Assembly (NCBI GenBank): GCA_039589195.1
Contig: JBDHHV010000009.1
Location: forward strand, 1-46,652
Source: JBDHAC01 sp039589195
GTDB lineage: Bacteria > Gemmatimonadota > Gemmatimonadetes > Palauibacterales > Palauibacteraceae
DNA: 46,652 bases
Direction: 5' to 3'
Part shown: one piece after another, positions 25,161 through 33,446 of the stretch
Layout of the letters: each line of letters starts with the position of its first letter
Numbering within the stretch: the first letter of the stretch is position 1
The notes under the pieces: model-generated
Told to the model about the DNA's origin: nothing
What the model saw: the letters and a program-made list of their open reading frames with translations, nothing else
The model's database searches: none
Position numbers and translations under genes: made by a program

Positions 25161-26080
25161 GCCAGCCCGAGTCGTCTGTGGATGCCGTAGTCGCGTACGT
25201 GATCTCCGCCTACCAGCTGCCCGAGATGCTCGTTCGACTGGTCGAGCGATTGGACGCACCCGGGACACACACGTTCATCCACGTGGACGCCCGGACCCCG
25301 GATAGAATGTTCCGGGCCATGACGGGGCCCCTCGCCGGGCGGCCGAACGTGGAGTTCCTGCCTCGACACGCGTGCCGCTGGGGCGACTTCGGCCACGTGC
25401 GCGCCACGCTCGATGGCCTGCGTGCGCTCATCGGGTCCGGACGGCCCTTCGACTACGTGGTTCTGCTCACGGGTCAGGACTACCCCCTCCGATCCAACGC
25501 GCGCATCACCGAAACGCTCGGTCGAGCGGATGGAAAGATCTTCATGCGGGCGTCGCGACTTCCGACCGATCTCTGGACGGACGGTGGCACATACAGGTAC
25601 GAAAACCGGTTCTTCCACATCGCCGGCCGGCCCTTCTCGTTTCCCGGCGCACCGTTCAGCCATGCGCCTTTGAACCGGGCCTGGTGGCGTATCGCACGGA
25701 GACTCGGACTGTACCGGCGCTTTCCGGACGGCCTCGAGCCCTACGGGGGGTCCTCATACTGGATGCTCCCCGCCGACGCCGCGAGGTACGTTGTCGACCG
25801 TGCGGTGAGCGATCCCGCCCTCCTGAAGTTCTTCCGGTACGTCCGCGTCCCGGACGAAATCTTCTTCCAGACCCTCATCATGAACTCGCCGCTCCGGACC
25901 CGCTGCGTCGACGACGATCTGCGCTTCATCGACTGGCGGGAGGGTGGTGACAGTCCGCGGATCCTCACGTGCGACGACCTGTCTATGCTTCTTTCGTCGA
26001 ACGCGCTCTTCGCACGCAAGTTCGATCCGGGCGTGGATGCCGAGGTGCTCGACAGGATCGATCGCACGGTCGCGGTCTGA
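25157..26080 (+). CDS. GT14-like glycosyltransferase (core-2/I-branching type)
   Basis: 307 residues. The pattern is that of the GT14 family of beta-1,6-GlcNAc-transferases and xylosyltransferases: AYVISAYQLPEMLVRLVERL, HTFIHVDART, CRWGDFGHVRATLDGLRAL, YVVLLTGQDYPLRSN, then GGSSYWMLPADAARYVVD and RVPDEIFFQTLIMNSPL. GT14 enzymes use no DxD motif, and none is seen here. The role would be adding a branch or side sugar to the glycan; the donor cannot be told from sequence. The start overlaps the rmlD stop (ATGA). A 180-bp gap follows before the epimerase gene, possibly with an internal promoter. Confidence 0.82.
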   Translation: MSQPESSVDAVVAYVISAYQLPEMLVRLVERLDAPGTHTFIHVDARTPDRMFRAMTGPLAGRPNVEFLPRHACRWGDFGHVRATLDGLRALIGSGRPFDYVVLLTGQDYPLRSNARITETLGRADGKIFMRASRLPTDLWTDGGTYRYENRFFHIAGRPFSFPGAPFSHAPLNRAWWRIARRLGLYRRFPDGLEPYGGSSYWMLPADAARYVVDRAVSDPALLKFFRYVRVPDEIFFQTLIMNSPLRTRCVDDDLRFIDWREGGDSPRILTCDDLSMLLSSNALFARKFDPGVDAEVLDRIDRTVAV

Positions 26081-26260
26081 GGACCGGACGGCTCCCTGGG
26101 TCCACAGTCGGACGTTCCCGGCGGTCCAAGGCGCAACTCTTGCTATGTGTTCGCAGTCGGTGGAGGTTGGCTTTGAATCCATTGGCTTGTGGAGCGGGCA
26201 GATGCCGGGAGTCGGGATGGGAAGGCCCGAGAGGGCGGCTGAGACCACGGAGGTCGGGTC

Positions 26261-27253
26261 GTGCTGACGCCACGAGCGTTGGTTGCGGGCGCGGGCGGGT
26301 TCATCGGCCACCACGTCGTATCCTACCTGAAGGACAGAGGTTACGAGGTGCGCGGCGTCGATCTCAAGCGACCGGAGTTCGAACCCAGCCGAGCGGACGA
26401 CTTCCTGCTCCTCGATCTCAGAGACCCCGCGAGTTGCCGCCGGGCCCTCTCCCTCGACGAGGGGACCTTCGATGAGGTCTATCAGCTCGCCGCCGACATG
26501 GGGGGAATGGGCTTCATCTCGCGGGCCGAGTGCGAAGTCCTGCGCCACAACGCCCTGATAAACCTTCACATGACCCACCACGCGGTCGAGCTCGGGGTGC
26601 CCCGATATTTCTTCTCCTCCTCCGTTTGCGTCTATCGGGACATGGAACCAGGAGAGTCTGCGCTTTCCGAAGAGGACGCGGTGCCCGCCGAGCCGGACAA
26701 CGAGTATGGGTGGGAGAAGCTCTATTCGGAGCGAGTCGCCCTCGCCTTCGGTCGCCGTTCAGACACCGAGTTCAGGGTCGCGCGCTTCCAGAACTGCTAT
26801 GGGCCGTTGGGTACGTGGCGGGGGGGACGCGAGAAGGCGCCCGCTGCCATCTGCCGCAAGGTGGCGGAAGCCCCGGCAGGTGGCGACATCGAAGTGTGGG
26901 GGGACGGGACGGCTGTCCGGGCGTACACGTACGTCGAGGATATGGTCGAAGGCATCTATACGCTCACCCACTCGGACCTCGCGGAGCCCGTCAACATCGG
27001 GGCCTCGGAGTACGTGAGCGTGGACGAGCTGGTTGAGACGGTGATGGACGTGGCCGGAAAGCCCCTCCGCATTCGGCACGTGGAAGGGCCCGTCGGGGTC
27101 CAGTCGCGGAACTTCAGCCACCGGCGAATCGAATCTCTGGGCTGGCGGCCGCGCGTCGATCTCCGGGAAGGCCTCCGGCGGACCTATCGCTGGATCGAAG
27201 AACATGTTCGCGAGGCGCGGTCCGCCGTCGACTTGCCTGGATGCCGACGGTGA
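26261..27253 (+). CDS. NAD-dependent epimerase, GDP-mannose 3,5-epimerase-like
   Basis: 330 residues from a GTG at 26261 with GGAGG upstream. An extended short-chain dehydrogenase fold has LVAGAGGFIGHHVVSYL, YQLAADMGGMGFI, SSSVCVY, YGWEKLYSERVAL (catalytic Tyr and Lys), FQNCYGPLGTWRGGREKAPA and GDGTAVRAYTYVEDMVEG. The ADMGGMGF and GTWxGGREKAPA segments are characteristic of GDP-mannose 3,5-epimerase, which makes GDP-L-galactose or GDP-L-gulose. If that holds, the glycan contains an L-hexose besides rhamnose. Another SDR substrate remains possible. The 3' end overlaps the next gene by 13 bp. Confidence 0.85.
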   Translation: MLTPRALVAGAGGFIGHHVVSYLKDRGYEVRGVDLKRPEFEPSRADDFLLLDLRDPASCRRALSLDEGTFDEVYQLAADMGGMGFISRAECEVLRHNALINLHMTHHAVELGVPRYFFSSSVCVYRDMEPGESALSEEDAVPAEPDNEYGWEKLYSERVALAFGRRSDTEFRVARFQNCYGPLGTWRGGREKAPAAICRKVAEAPAGGDIEVWGDGTAVRAYTYVEDMVEGIYTLTHSDLAEPVNIGASEYVSVDELVETVMDVAGKPLRIRHVEGPVGVQSRNFSHRRIESLGWRPRVDLREGLRRTYRWIEEHVREARSAVDLPGCRR

Positions 27254-28323
27254 CCGATCACCGGGGCCCGGCAGCCGGAAGGACGCACGAGAAGCCGCCT
27301 CCGTTCATCTCGGTGATCGTCCCCACGTATGATCGCGCAAAGTCTCTCGAAGGGTGTCTCGCGGCGCTCGCTCGTCAGGACTATCCCGGGAGCCGCTTCG
27401 AAGTGCTGGTCGTGGATGACGGCAGCCCCGCGCCGCTCGCACCGGCCCTGACCCGCTTCGAGGACGAGATGGATGTGACCTTCTTCCGTCAGGGCCGGGC
27501 GGGACCCGCCGCAGCGCGGAACGCGGGGGCTGAGCGGGCACGAGGGACGTATCTGGCGTTCATCGACGACGACTGCGAGCCCGGGTCGGGTTGGCTCAGC
27601 GCTCTGGCCGCGCAGTTCGCGGAAGCGCGCGGCGACATGCTTGGGGGGGCGACGACCAACGCGACCCCCAACAACGTCTTCGCCGACGCGAGCCAGCAGC
27701 TGTTGGACTACCTCTACGAGTACTTCGACGAGCACCCACACGAGGAACGGTTCTTCGCCTCCTGCAATCTGGCCGTGCCGGCGGAGCGCTTCCGATCCCT
27801 CGGTGGCTTCGACGCCCGGTTTCCTCTCGCTGCCGCCGAAGACCGGGACTTGTGCTTTCGTTGGCTCGACCGCGGCTATCGGATCACCCACGTGCCCGCG
27901 GCGGTCGTGCAGCACACGCACGAGATGCGGTTGAGGGGGTTCTGCCGGCAGCACTTCAACTACGGGCGGGGCGCGTTCTATTACCACTGTGGCAAGACGG
28001 AGCGGGGGGGGCCTCCCCTCAAGGTCATGCCGGCCTCCTTCTATCTCGGGATACTACGTTATCCGCTCCGGTCGGGCCTCCGGCCAGAGAACCTCCTGAA
28101 AGCGATCCTCATCGGTCTCTCGCAGGTGGCGAACGCGGTGGGCTTCGTATGGGAAGGCGCCGTCGGAAGGATCGGTGGCCGTCGCTTCCAGGCCGAGGAG
28201 AACACCCCCACGCCGCCGCCGCTCCGATCTGCCGACCCGCCACGAGTCGAGAGGGGGGAAGGATTACCCTCAAGAGTCGCGGCACGGGTAAACCCGGCTC
28301 CCGGCGAGTCCGCGGACGGCTGA
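27241..28323 (+). CDS. GT2 family glycosyltransferase
   Basis: 360 residues. The GT-A domain has FISVIVPTYDRAKSLEGCLAAL, FEVLVVDDGS, GPAAARNAGAERARG, FIDDDCEPGSGWL (DDD metal site) and RFPLAAAEDRDLCFRWLDRG (ED catalytic region). The C-terminal half has hydrophobic segments (MPASFYLGILRYPL, ILIGLSQVANAVGFVWEG) and a Pro-rich tail. It should transfer one sugar to the growing chain at the membrane. It ends the plus-strand block and converges on a minus-strand gene 29 bp away. An eight-G run occurs near 28004. Confidence 0.87.
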   Translation: MPTVTDHRGPAAGRTHEKPPPFISVIVPTYDRAKSLEGCLAALARQDYPGSRFEVLVVDDGSPAPLAPALTRFEDEMDVTFFRQGRAGPAAARNAGAERARGTYLAFIDDDCEPGSGWLSALAAQFAEARGDMLGGATTNATPNNVFADASQQLLDYLYEYFDEHPHEERFFASCNLAVPAERFRSLGGFDARFPLAAAEDRDLCFRWLDRGYRITHVPAAVVQHTHEMRLRGFCRQHFNYGRGAFYYHCGKTERGGPPLKVMPASFYLGILRYPLRSGLRPENLLKAILIGLSQVANAVGFVWEGAVGRIGGRRFQAEENTPTPPPLRSADPPRVERGEGLPSRVAARVNPAPGESADG

Positions 28324-28352
28324 TCGCAGCGTACCGGACACCCGGGTCGATG

Positions 28353-29630
28353 TTACCGGAATGCCGCCTCGGTCGCCGGCGAGGGTTCCGCCCCGGCCGG
28401 CCGTGCCTGGTTCACCTGGGCCGAGGCGCGGGCCACCATCACGAGATAACCGAGCACCACGAGCCACAGGATGGCATGCGTGGAGTGGATCGCGCGGAGC
28501 ACGCCTACTCCGAGATCATAGAACGCCCACGTGGGCGTGAGCAGGGCGGCCCAGCAGGCCGCAAGTAGCAGCGCGCCTGTGGCACGGGTGCGGCGGCCGG
28601 TCGAGCGGAGTACGGAGCGCAACAAAGCGATCGCCGGTAGCAGCAGGAACGCGTCGTCGTAGGTCGCGCCATGCGCCCAGAAGCGCGCGACAATCCCGGC
28701 AATGCCCATCGTGACCCATCGATCGACAGTACGTCGCCGCCACATCCAGGCCGCCATCACGACGAGCACGAGCAGTGATCCTGGTGCGAGCCACGATCGC
28801 GACCCGACGGCCAGGAGCAGCACGTGCAAGTTGGGCACGCCGTCGGGGAACGGGACACGTTGCCCGGCGATCGCCAGCCAGTCGCCGATCAACGGGAGCA
28901 GGCCGGCCGGCTGGGCCGCCGCCGCAGCGAACGTGAGGACCGCGTAAACGGCTCCCGTCAGCACCGCGGGACGCGCGCGGCCGGCCGCGATCAACGCGGC
29001 CACCACGAGCGGCAGCGATGACGTCGGTTTGACGAGCGATGTGGAGAGCAGGACCGCTGCGAGGACATCGCCGGGCAGACGAGGCCGTTCCGCGAAGGCC
29101 AGAAACGCGCCCCCGACCGCGAACGCGGCGACGTGCACCCCGAGCTGACCGACGAACACGGACTGCTGGAGCGGATATGCGGCGAGCGCGAGTCCGGCGA
29201 TCAGCAAGCGAGCTCGTATGCCGGCCGCCCCACAAGCGCGCCAGGTCATCCACGCTAATGCCGTCGCGGCCGCGACGATCGTGATTCCCCACAGAAGCCT
29301 CGCATGCTCGGGCGACAGCCAACCCATGAACGGCCAGAGGATGACGTGTGAGGCCGGTGGGTAGACAGCGCCATCGACGACGCCGTACACCGGCGAACCG
29401 GCGAACCATTGGGCCACTTCGCCGTACCGGTACTTGAAGTCGAGCGCCGACCAGGGTTCGATATCGTGTAGCAAGTGAGGCATCGAGGTGATCAGATGGC
29501 CTGCCGCCGCTACGAGGAGGTAGGCGATCCCGGTCCAGCCGAGCACCATGCCGTACCTGTCCCACGCGCGGCTCAGTCGATCACCTCCCCGGACGTAGCC
29601 CGTCGCGCCGCGCCGCGCGCGATCAGCCAT
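28353..29630 (-). CDS. GT87-type (DUF2029) membrane glycosyltransferase, paralogue 1
   Basis: About 425 residues with roughly ten membrane helices. The start is taken at ATG 29630; a GTG at 29639 is possible. Features of the GT87/DUF2029 family (polyprenyl-phosphomannose-dependent transferases) include an acidic first loop (DFKYRYGEVAQWF), VDGAVYPPASHVILWPFMGWL, QSVFVGQLGVHV, STSLVKPTSSLPL, and HGATYDDAFLLLPAI. It would add a sugar from a lipid donor on the outer face of the inner membrane. It overlaps the paralogous gene upstream by 8 bp. Confidence 0.75.
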   Translation of the reverse strand: MADRARRGATGYVRGGDRLSRAWDRYGMVLGWTGIAYLLVAAAGHLITSMPHLLHDIEPWSALDFKYRYGEVAQWFAGSPVYGVVDGAVYPPASHVILWPFMGWLSPEHARLLWGITIVAAATALAWMTWRACGAAGIRARLLIAGLALAAYPLQQSVFVGQLGVHVAAFAVGGAFLAFAERPRLPGDVLAAVLLSTSLVKPTSSLPLVVAALIAAGRARPAVLTGAVYAVLTFAAAAAQPAGLLPLIGDWLAIAGQRVPFPDGVPNLHVLLLAVGSRSWLAPGSLLVLVVMAAWMWRRRTVDRWVTMGIAGIVARFWAHGATYDDAFLLLPAIALLRSVLRSTGRRTRATGALLLAACWAALLTPTWAFYDLGVGVLRAIHSTHAILWLVVLGYLVMVARASAQVNQARPAGAEPSPATEAAFR

Positions 29631-30867
29631 GCGCCGCACCCGTGCCCCTCCGTGCGGCTGTCACCCTGTCCGTCCACCACACCATAAAGCCGAGCGCCGT
29701 CAGCCACGCCGCCGTACGCCCGACCTCGGTCGTCAACCACCGCGCCGGGGACTCGCCGCTGAGCCACGCGTAAGGTGCGTGACCCAAGGCGTACATCAGT
29801 GCCACGAGGACGGCCGCCGCGACCTTCACCGCACCGCGGGCCTCGGGCGCGTAGGTCGCCACCCGATAGAGCACCACGAGCGTGATGATCAGGAGCACGT
29901 CGTCGAACGCGCGGTGGTGGATCCACAGCCGTCCGACCAGCGCGGCCACCGCAACCAACAGCCAGGGATCGGCTTGGCGGCGGCGCCAGGTCCACGAGAC
30001 CAGCGCGATCAGCCAGATGACTGAGGCCGCGAGCAACGATCCGTCAACACCCAGCCAGTCCAGCCATAGGTGGGTGTTGACGCTTCCCAGTGCCAGTTGC
30101 ATCACGTCCTCGCGACCCAGCCACATCTGGATCAACGCGGCCAGCGACGCGTCTTGGAAAGCGGCGGCCACCAGCGAAGCGGCAGAATAGAACAGTCCGG
30201 TGAGCAGCCATGGCCGCCAACGTCCGGTGATGAGCAGGATCGTAACGACCACGGGCACGGACAGCGTCGGCTTGACCAGGGACACGGTGAGCAGAGCGGC
30301 CGCGGCGACGTCGACCGCGGGGCCCGGGTCCGCCTCGCGCCCGCGGGGCTTGGTCCCTGCCAGCAGCGCCGTCGCCCCGATCAGGGCTGCCACGACATGC
30401 AAACCCAGCTGCCCGATCCAGACGGTGATCTGGGTCGCGCCCAGCGGCAGGACGAGAAGCGCTACGAACGCCATCCCAGCGCGCGACCGCGCCCCGCTCA
30501 CTCGTACGCCGATCCACCCGATGGTCACGACGGCGGCGAGCATCGAGATCGCGTAGAGCAGACGTGCCGGCGCTTCCGGAAGCCACCCGATGATCGGCCA
30601 CAGCAGAGCGTAGGACGCGGGGGGATAGTTCGCGCTATCGGGATCGAGGTAGATTGTGACGCCGTCGAACCACCGCCGCACCTCCGACATGCGGATCAGC
30701 AGATCGGTCGGGGCGTCTGGCACGAAGAGCAGCGCATTCAGCGCGCCCTGCAACCGGAAAACCGCCGTGATCACCGCGTGCGCGGCGGCCAGTGCGAGGA
30801 CCGTCGCGCCGAAGCGCACCCAGTTCGCCCGCAGCCCCGTCGTCAAACCCGACGACGGCGAGGTCAT
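29623..30867 (-). CDS. GT87-type (DUF2029) membrane glycosyltransferase, paralogue 2
   Basis: 414 residues from ATG 30867. It shares its whole layout with its neighbour: an acidic loop (DAPTDLLIRMSEVRRWF), DPDSANYPPASYALLWPIIG, ITVWIGQLGLHVV, TVSLVKPTLSVPVV and WIHHRAFDDVLLIITLV. Tandem duplication followed by divergence is the simplest origin. The start overlaps the stop of the SGNH gene (ATGA), so SGNH, GT87-2 and GT87-1 form one minus-strand operon. Confidence 0.75.
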   Translation of the reverse strand: MTSPSSGLTTGLRANWVRFGATVLALAAAHAVITAVFRLQGALNALLFVPDAPTDLLIRMSEVRRWFDGVTIYLDPDSANYPPASYALLWPIIGWLPEAPARLLYAISMLAAVVTIGWIGVRVSGARSRAGMAFVALLVLPLGATQITVWIGQLGLHVVAALIGATALLAGTKPRGREADPGPAVDVAAAALLTVSLVKPTLSVPVVVTILLITGRWRPWLLTGLFYSAASLVAAAFQDASLAALIQMWLGREDVMQLALGSVNTHLWLDWLGVDGSLLAASVIWLIALVSWTWRRRQADPWLLVAVAALVGRLWIHHRAFDDVLLIITLVVLYRVATYAPEARGAVKVAAAVLVALMYALGHAPYAWLSGESPARWLTTEVGRTAAWLTALGFMVWWTDRVTAARRGTGAAHG

Positions 30868-32246
30868 TGCTCGTGACGCTCCGCGGCAGCCGCCAGCGAC
30901 GCCAGGGGTTCCACTTCGGCGAGGAGGTGGTCGGCCAGACTCTGCGCCGTGACGAGGGCGGCCGCCTCGTTGGGATGGGCATCGTAAGGGGTCGTCCACC
31001 AGCTCCTCATGTCCGCGTTCTCGCGGATGAAGACCGGCGTCATGTCGAGAATCGAGTAGCCGGCTGCCTCCGCCACTTCGATCGTCTGATCGTGGATAGT
31101 CCGGAGCGGGTTCTCCGCCCCCTCCGTCATTCCCGGGATGAAGTCGGGAAACAGCATGAGGACGATCGGCACGCCGCGCGCCCTGGCGGCCGACGCCATC
31201 TCCCTCAAAGCAGCTTCCAGATCTCCCCATTCCGGGCCCCGGCGGGTATAGACCTCCGTCCATTTCTCCGCCTGGGCTTCACGGTCCCCGTGCCTCCACC
31301 GGGTGAGCACGCTCTCCGCGACGTACAGCAAGGCGCTCCTCCCGGCGTGTCCGTGCTTGTAGCGCTCGGGCAGAATCCATGCGCGCGGGAAGATCCATCC
31401 GCTGTATCCGCGCTCGAAATCCGGCCCACTGGGAAGGATGTCGTTCAGGTAGAACTGCACCACGACTGCGTCGGGATCGAACTGCCAGCCAATACGCCGC
31501 AGCATCTCGGCCTCGTTTACCGATGTGAAGCCCTTCTGCCCGAGATTGATCACTTCCAGCCGTGTGTTCGGGAGACGGCCGGTCAGGCGGTCTTCCAGCA
31601 GCGAAGGCCAGATGCTGTCGGATCGCGCGATCTTGTCACCCCACGTGTATGAATCGCCGAGCGCGACCACGCGGAACACGCCGGGCTCCTTGCGAAGAGT
31701 CTCGTAGCGCGATCGGATGCCGAGCGGATTGCGCTCCCATACGCCGTCGTAACGCTGCCACCAGGCGTCGATCTCCCTCGGGGTGCCGACGCGCCCGGCC
31801 ACGGACTCGATCCGTAGCACGCCCTCCGCCGCGCCCAACCCGAGAAGTGTGGTCAACAACAGCAACGCCCATTTCACAAGCTGCTCTTCAAGGACAGCGC
31901 CGCCTCGTGACACGCCCACCGCGAACGCGGCCGCCGCGATCCAGAGGCCCAGCAGGAGGCCCGCGCCGGGGCTAACCACGACCGCCACGGCCCAGCCTGC
32001 CAACAGCAGCCCCGCCGACCCGAAGATGCCTTTACGGGCAAAGAGCGCGTCACGCAGCGCAAAGACGGCAGGCGCAGCGGTTTGCGGGTGGCTCAGCACG
32101 AGCAACGCGCCGGTCCAGGGCAAAGCGATCGCGAGCCCCACCGCCGCCGTCAGCGGGAAGTGCAGCACCAGCGCTAGAATGCCAGCGGCCACCCACACTG
32201 CGCGCACCTCGATCACTCCGGCGGGCTTCTCTCCTGTGCTCGACAT
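30864..32246 (-). CDS. Membrane-anchored SGNH hydrolase (II)
   Basis: 460 residues. Four or so N-terminal membrane helices (about 15-140) precede a periplasmic SGNH domain. Block I is VVALGDSYTWGDKIARSDS (nucleophile Ser), block II INLGQKGFTSVNE (Gly), block III VVVQFYLNDILPSG (Asn) and block V TTPYDAHPNEAAA (Asp, His). All catalytic elements are present, in contrast to the SGNH protein at 17776-18873. A likely role is adding or removing acetyl groups on the exported glycan. It is the first gene of a three-gene minus-strand operon, divergent from wzm. Confidence 0.8.
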   Translation of the reverse strand: MSSTGEKPAGVIEVRAVWVAAGILALVLHFPLTAAVGLAIALPWTGALLVLSHPQTAAPAVFALRDALFARKGIFGSAGLLLAGWAVAVVVSPGAGLLLGLWIAAAAFAVGVSRGGAVLEEQLVKWALLLLTTLLGLGAAEGVLRIESVAGRVGTPREIDAWWQRYDGVWERNPLGIRSRYETLRKEPGVFRVVALGDSYTWGDKIARSDSIWPSLLEDRLTGRLPNTRLEVINLGQKGFTSVNEAEMLRRIGWQFDPDAVVVQFYLNDILPSGPDFERGYSGWIFPRAWILPERYKHGHAGRSALLYVAESVLTRWRHGDREAQAEKWTEVYTRRGPEWGDLEAALREMASAARARGVPIVLMLFPDFIPGMTEGAENPLRTIHDQTIEVAEAAGYSILDMTPVFIRENADMRSWWTTPYDAHPNEAAALVTAQSLADHLLAEVEPLASLAAAAERHEQ

Positions 32247-32582
32247 GTCCCCTCAGACCACGGATCGCCCGACCGGGCGGCAGGCCCCTTGCACCCGTCA
32301 CACGGCGATGTCTCGCTCACGGGCTCCGACATCCTCCGCCAGCATACGTTCTACGTCGATAGGCCGATCAAGGCCCATGCCACGATGTTGGCGTGCCTCT
32401 TGCTTGCGACCTAGTGTCAGGTTGGAGAAGATAACAAATTCGCGACGTGCGAAAGGCCAACATGCCGTTGGGAAGAAACCGGAGCGTCGCCGGGTGACGG
32501 CGACGGTCGCCCGAGCTGTGGCGCTGATGCGACGCGCTTCGGTCGCGGACACGGCCGCGTGCTGAAGGAGGCCGACCGAGCG
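32247..32582. promoter_or_regulatory. Divergent intergenic region between SGNH (II) and wzm
   Basis: 336 bp without a gene, between two divergently transcribed operons. It should hold the promoter of the 10-gene export block and that of the SGNH/GT87 operon. A local A+T-rich stretch at about 32421-32441 (GGAGAAGATAACAAATTC) is a candidate -10 area, but no paired -35 at normal spacing is visible. No JUMPstart or ops element was found. Confidence 0.35.
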
Positions 32583-33443
32583 ATGTCCGTCGCCGCGAGT
32601 CACTCGGAGGTCGAGCGGCCGTCCGCGCCACGTTTCGTGATCGAAGCTTCGGAAGGGTGGCCATCTCTTCGTCTCAGCGACCTGTGGTCCTATCGCGAGC
32701 TTCTCTATTTCCTTGTCTGGCGCGACATTAAGTCTCGCTACAAGCAAACCGCTCTCGGCGTGTCCTGGGCCGTCCTGCGGCCCTTCCTCACGATGGTGGT
32801 GTTCAGCGTATTCTTCGGAAAACTGGCCCAAATCCCCTCGGAGGGCGTTCCCTATCCGATCTTCACGTACGTAGCGCTCTTGCCGTGGCAGGTGTTCGCA
32901 CACGCTCTGACCGAGTCCGGCCACAGCCTGGTCACCAACCGGGACTTGCTCACCAAGGTCTACTTCCCGAGACTGGCGATCCCGATCTCCACGGTCGTGG
33001 TGGGCCTCGTGGATTTCGCTATCGCCTTCGTCATCCTTTTGGCAATGATGCTCTATTACGGTATTGCGCCCACGGCGGCGGTGTTGACTCTGCCGTTGTT
33101 CGTCCTGCTGGCGTGCGCGACGGCGTTCGCGGCAGGTCTCTGGCTAGCAGCACTCAACGTGCAATACCGCGACGTCCGCTACACGCTTCCGTTCCTCACG
33201 CAGTTGTGGCTGTTCGCGACGCCTATAGCCTATCCGGCCAGCCTGGTGCCTGAATCGTGGCGCACCTTGTACGGTTTGAACCCGATGGTCGGGGTCGTCG
33301 AGGGCTTCCGCTGGGCGCTCCTCGGCGAGCGGGGCGCGCTGGACCCATCCGTCGCCGTGTCGGCGCTCGTGGTCGTCGCCCTCCTGGTCGGAGGCTTGTA
33401 TTACTTCCGGCATATGGAAAAGTCCTTCGCGGATATCGTATAG
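32583..33443 (+). CDS. wzm: Polysaccharide ABC transporter, permease
   Basis: 286 residues from ATG 32583; the frame is open from 32559. GGAGG lies somewhat far upstream. An ABC2-type permease with six membrane helices. The N-terminal cytoplasmic part LLYFLVWRDIKSRYKQTALG carries the family interface motif, followed by SWAVLRPFLTMVVFSVFFGKL, YVALLPWQVFAHALTES, LLTKVYFPRLAIPIS, LNVQYRDVRYTLPFLTQLWL and YGLNPMVGVVEGFRWALLG. It exports a lipid-linked polysaccharide across the inner membrane together with Wzt, whose gene starts 3 bp after its stop. Confidence 0.94.
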   Translation: MSVAASHSEVERPSAPRFVIEASEGWPSLRLSDLWSYRELLYFLVWRDIKSRYKQTALGVSWAVLRPFLTMVVFSVFFGKLAQIPSEGVPYPIFTYVALLPWQVFAHALTESGHSLVTNRDLLTKVYFPRLAIPISTVVVGLVDFAIAFVILLAMMLYYGIAPTAAVLTLPLFVLLACATAFAAGLWLAALNVQYRDVRYTLPFLTQLWLFATPIAYPASLVPESWRTLYGLNPMVGVVEGFRWALLGERGALDPSVAVSALVVVALLVGGLYYFRHMEKSFADIV

Positions 33444-33446
33444 GTC

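Noticed and set aside
28201..28260. Transposon or repeat at the convergent gene ends
   Set aside because: Only a Pro-rich C-terminal tail of the GT2 gene; no inverted or direct repeats.
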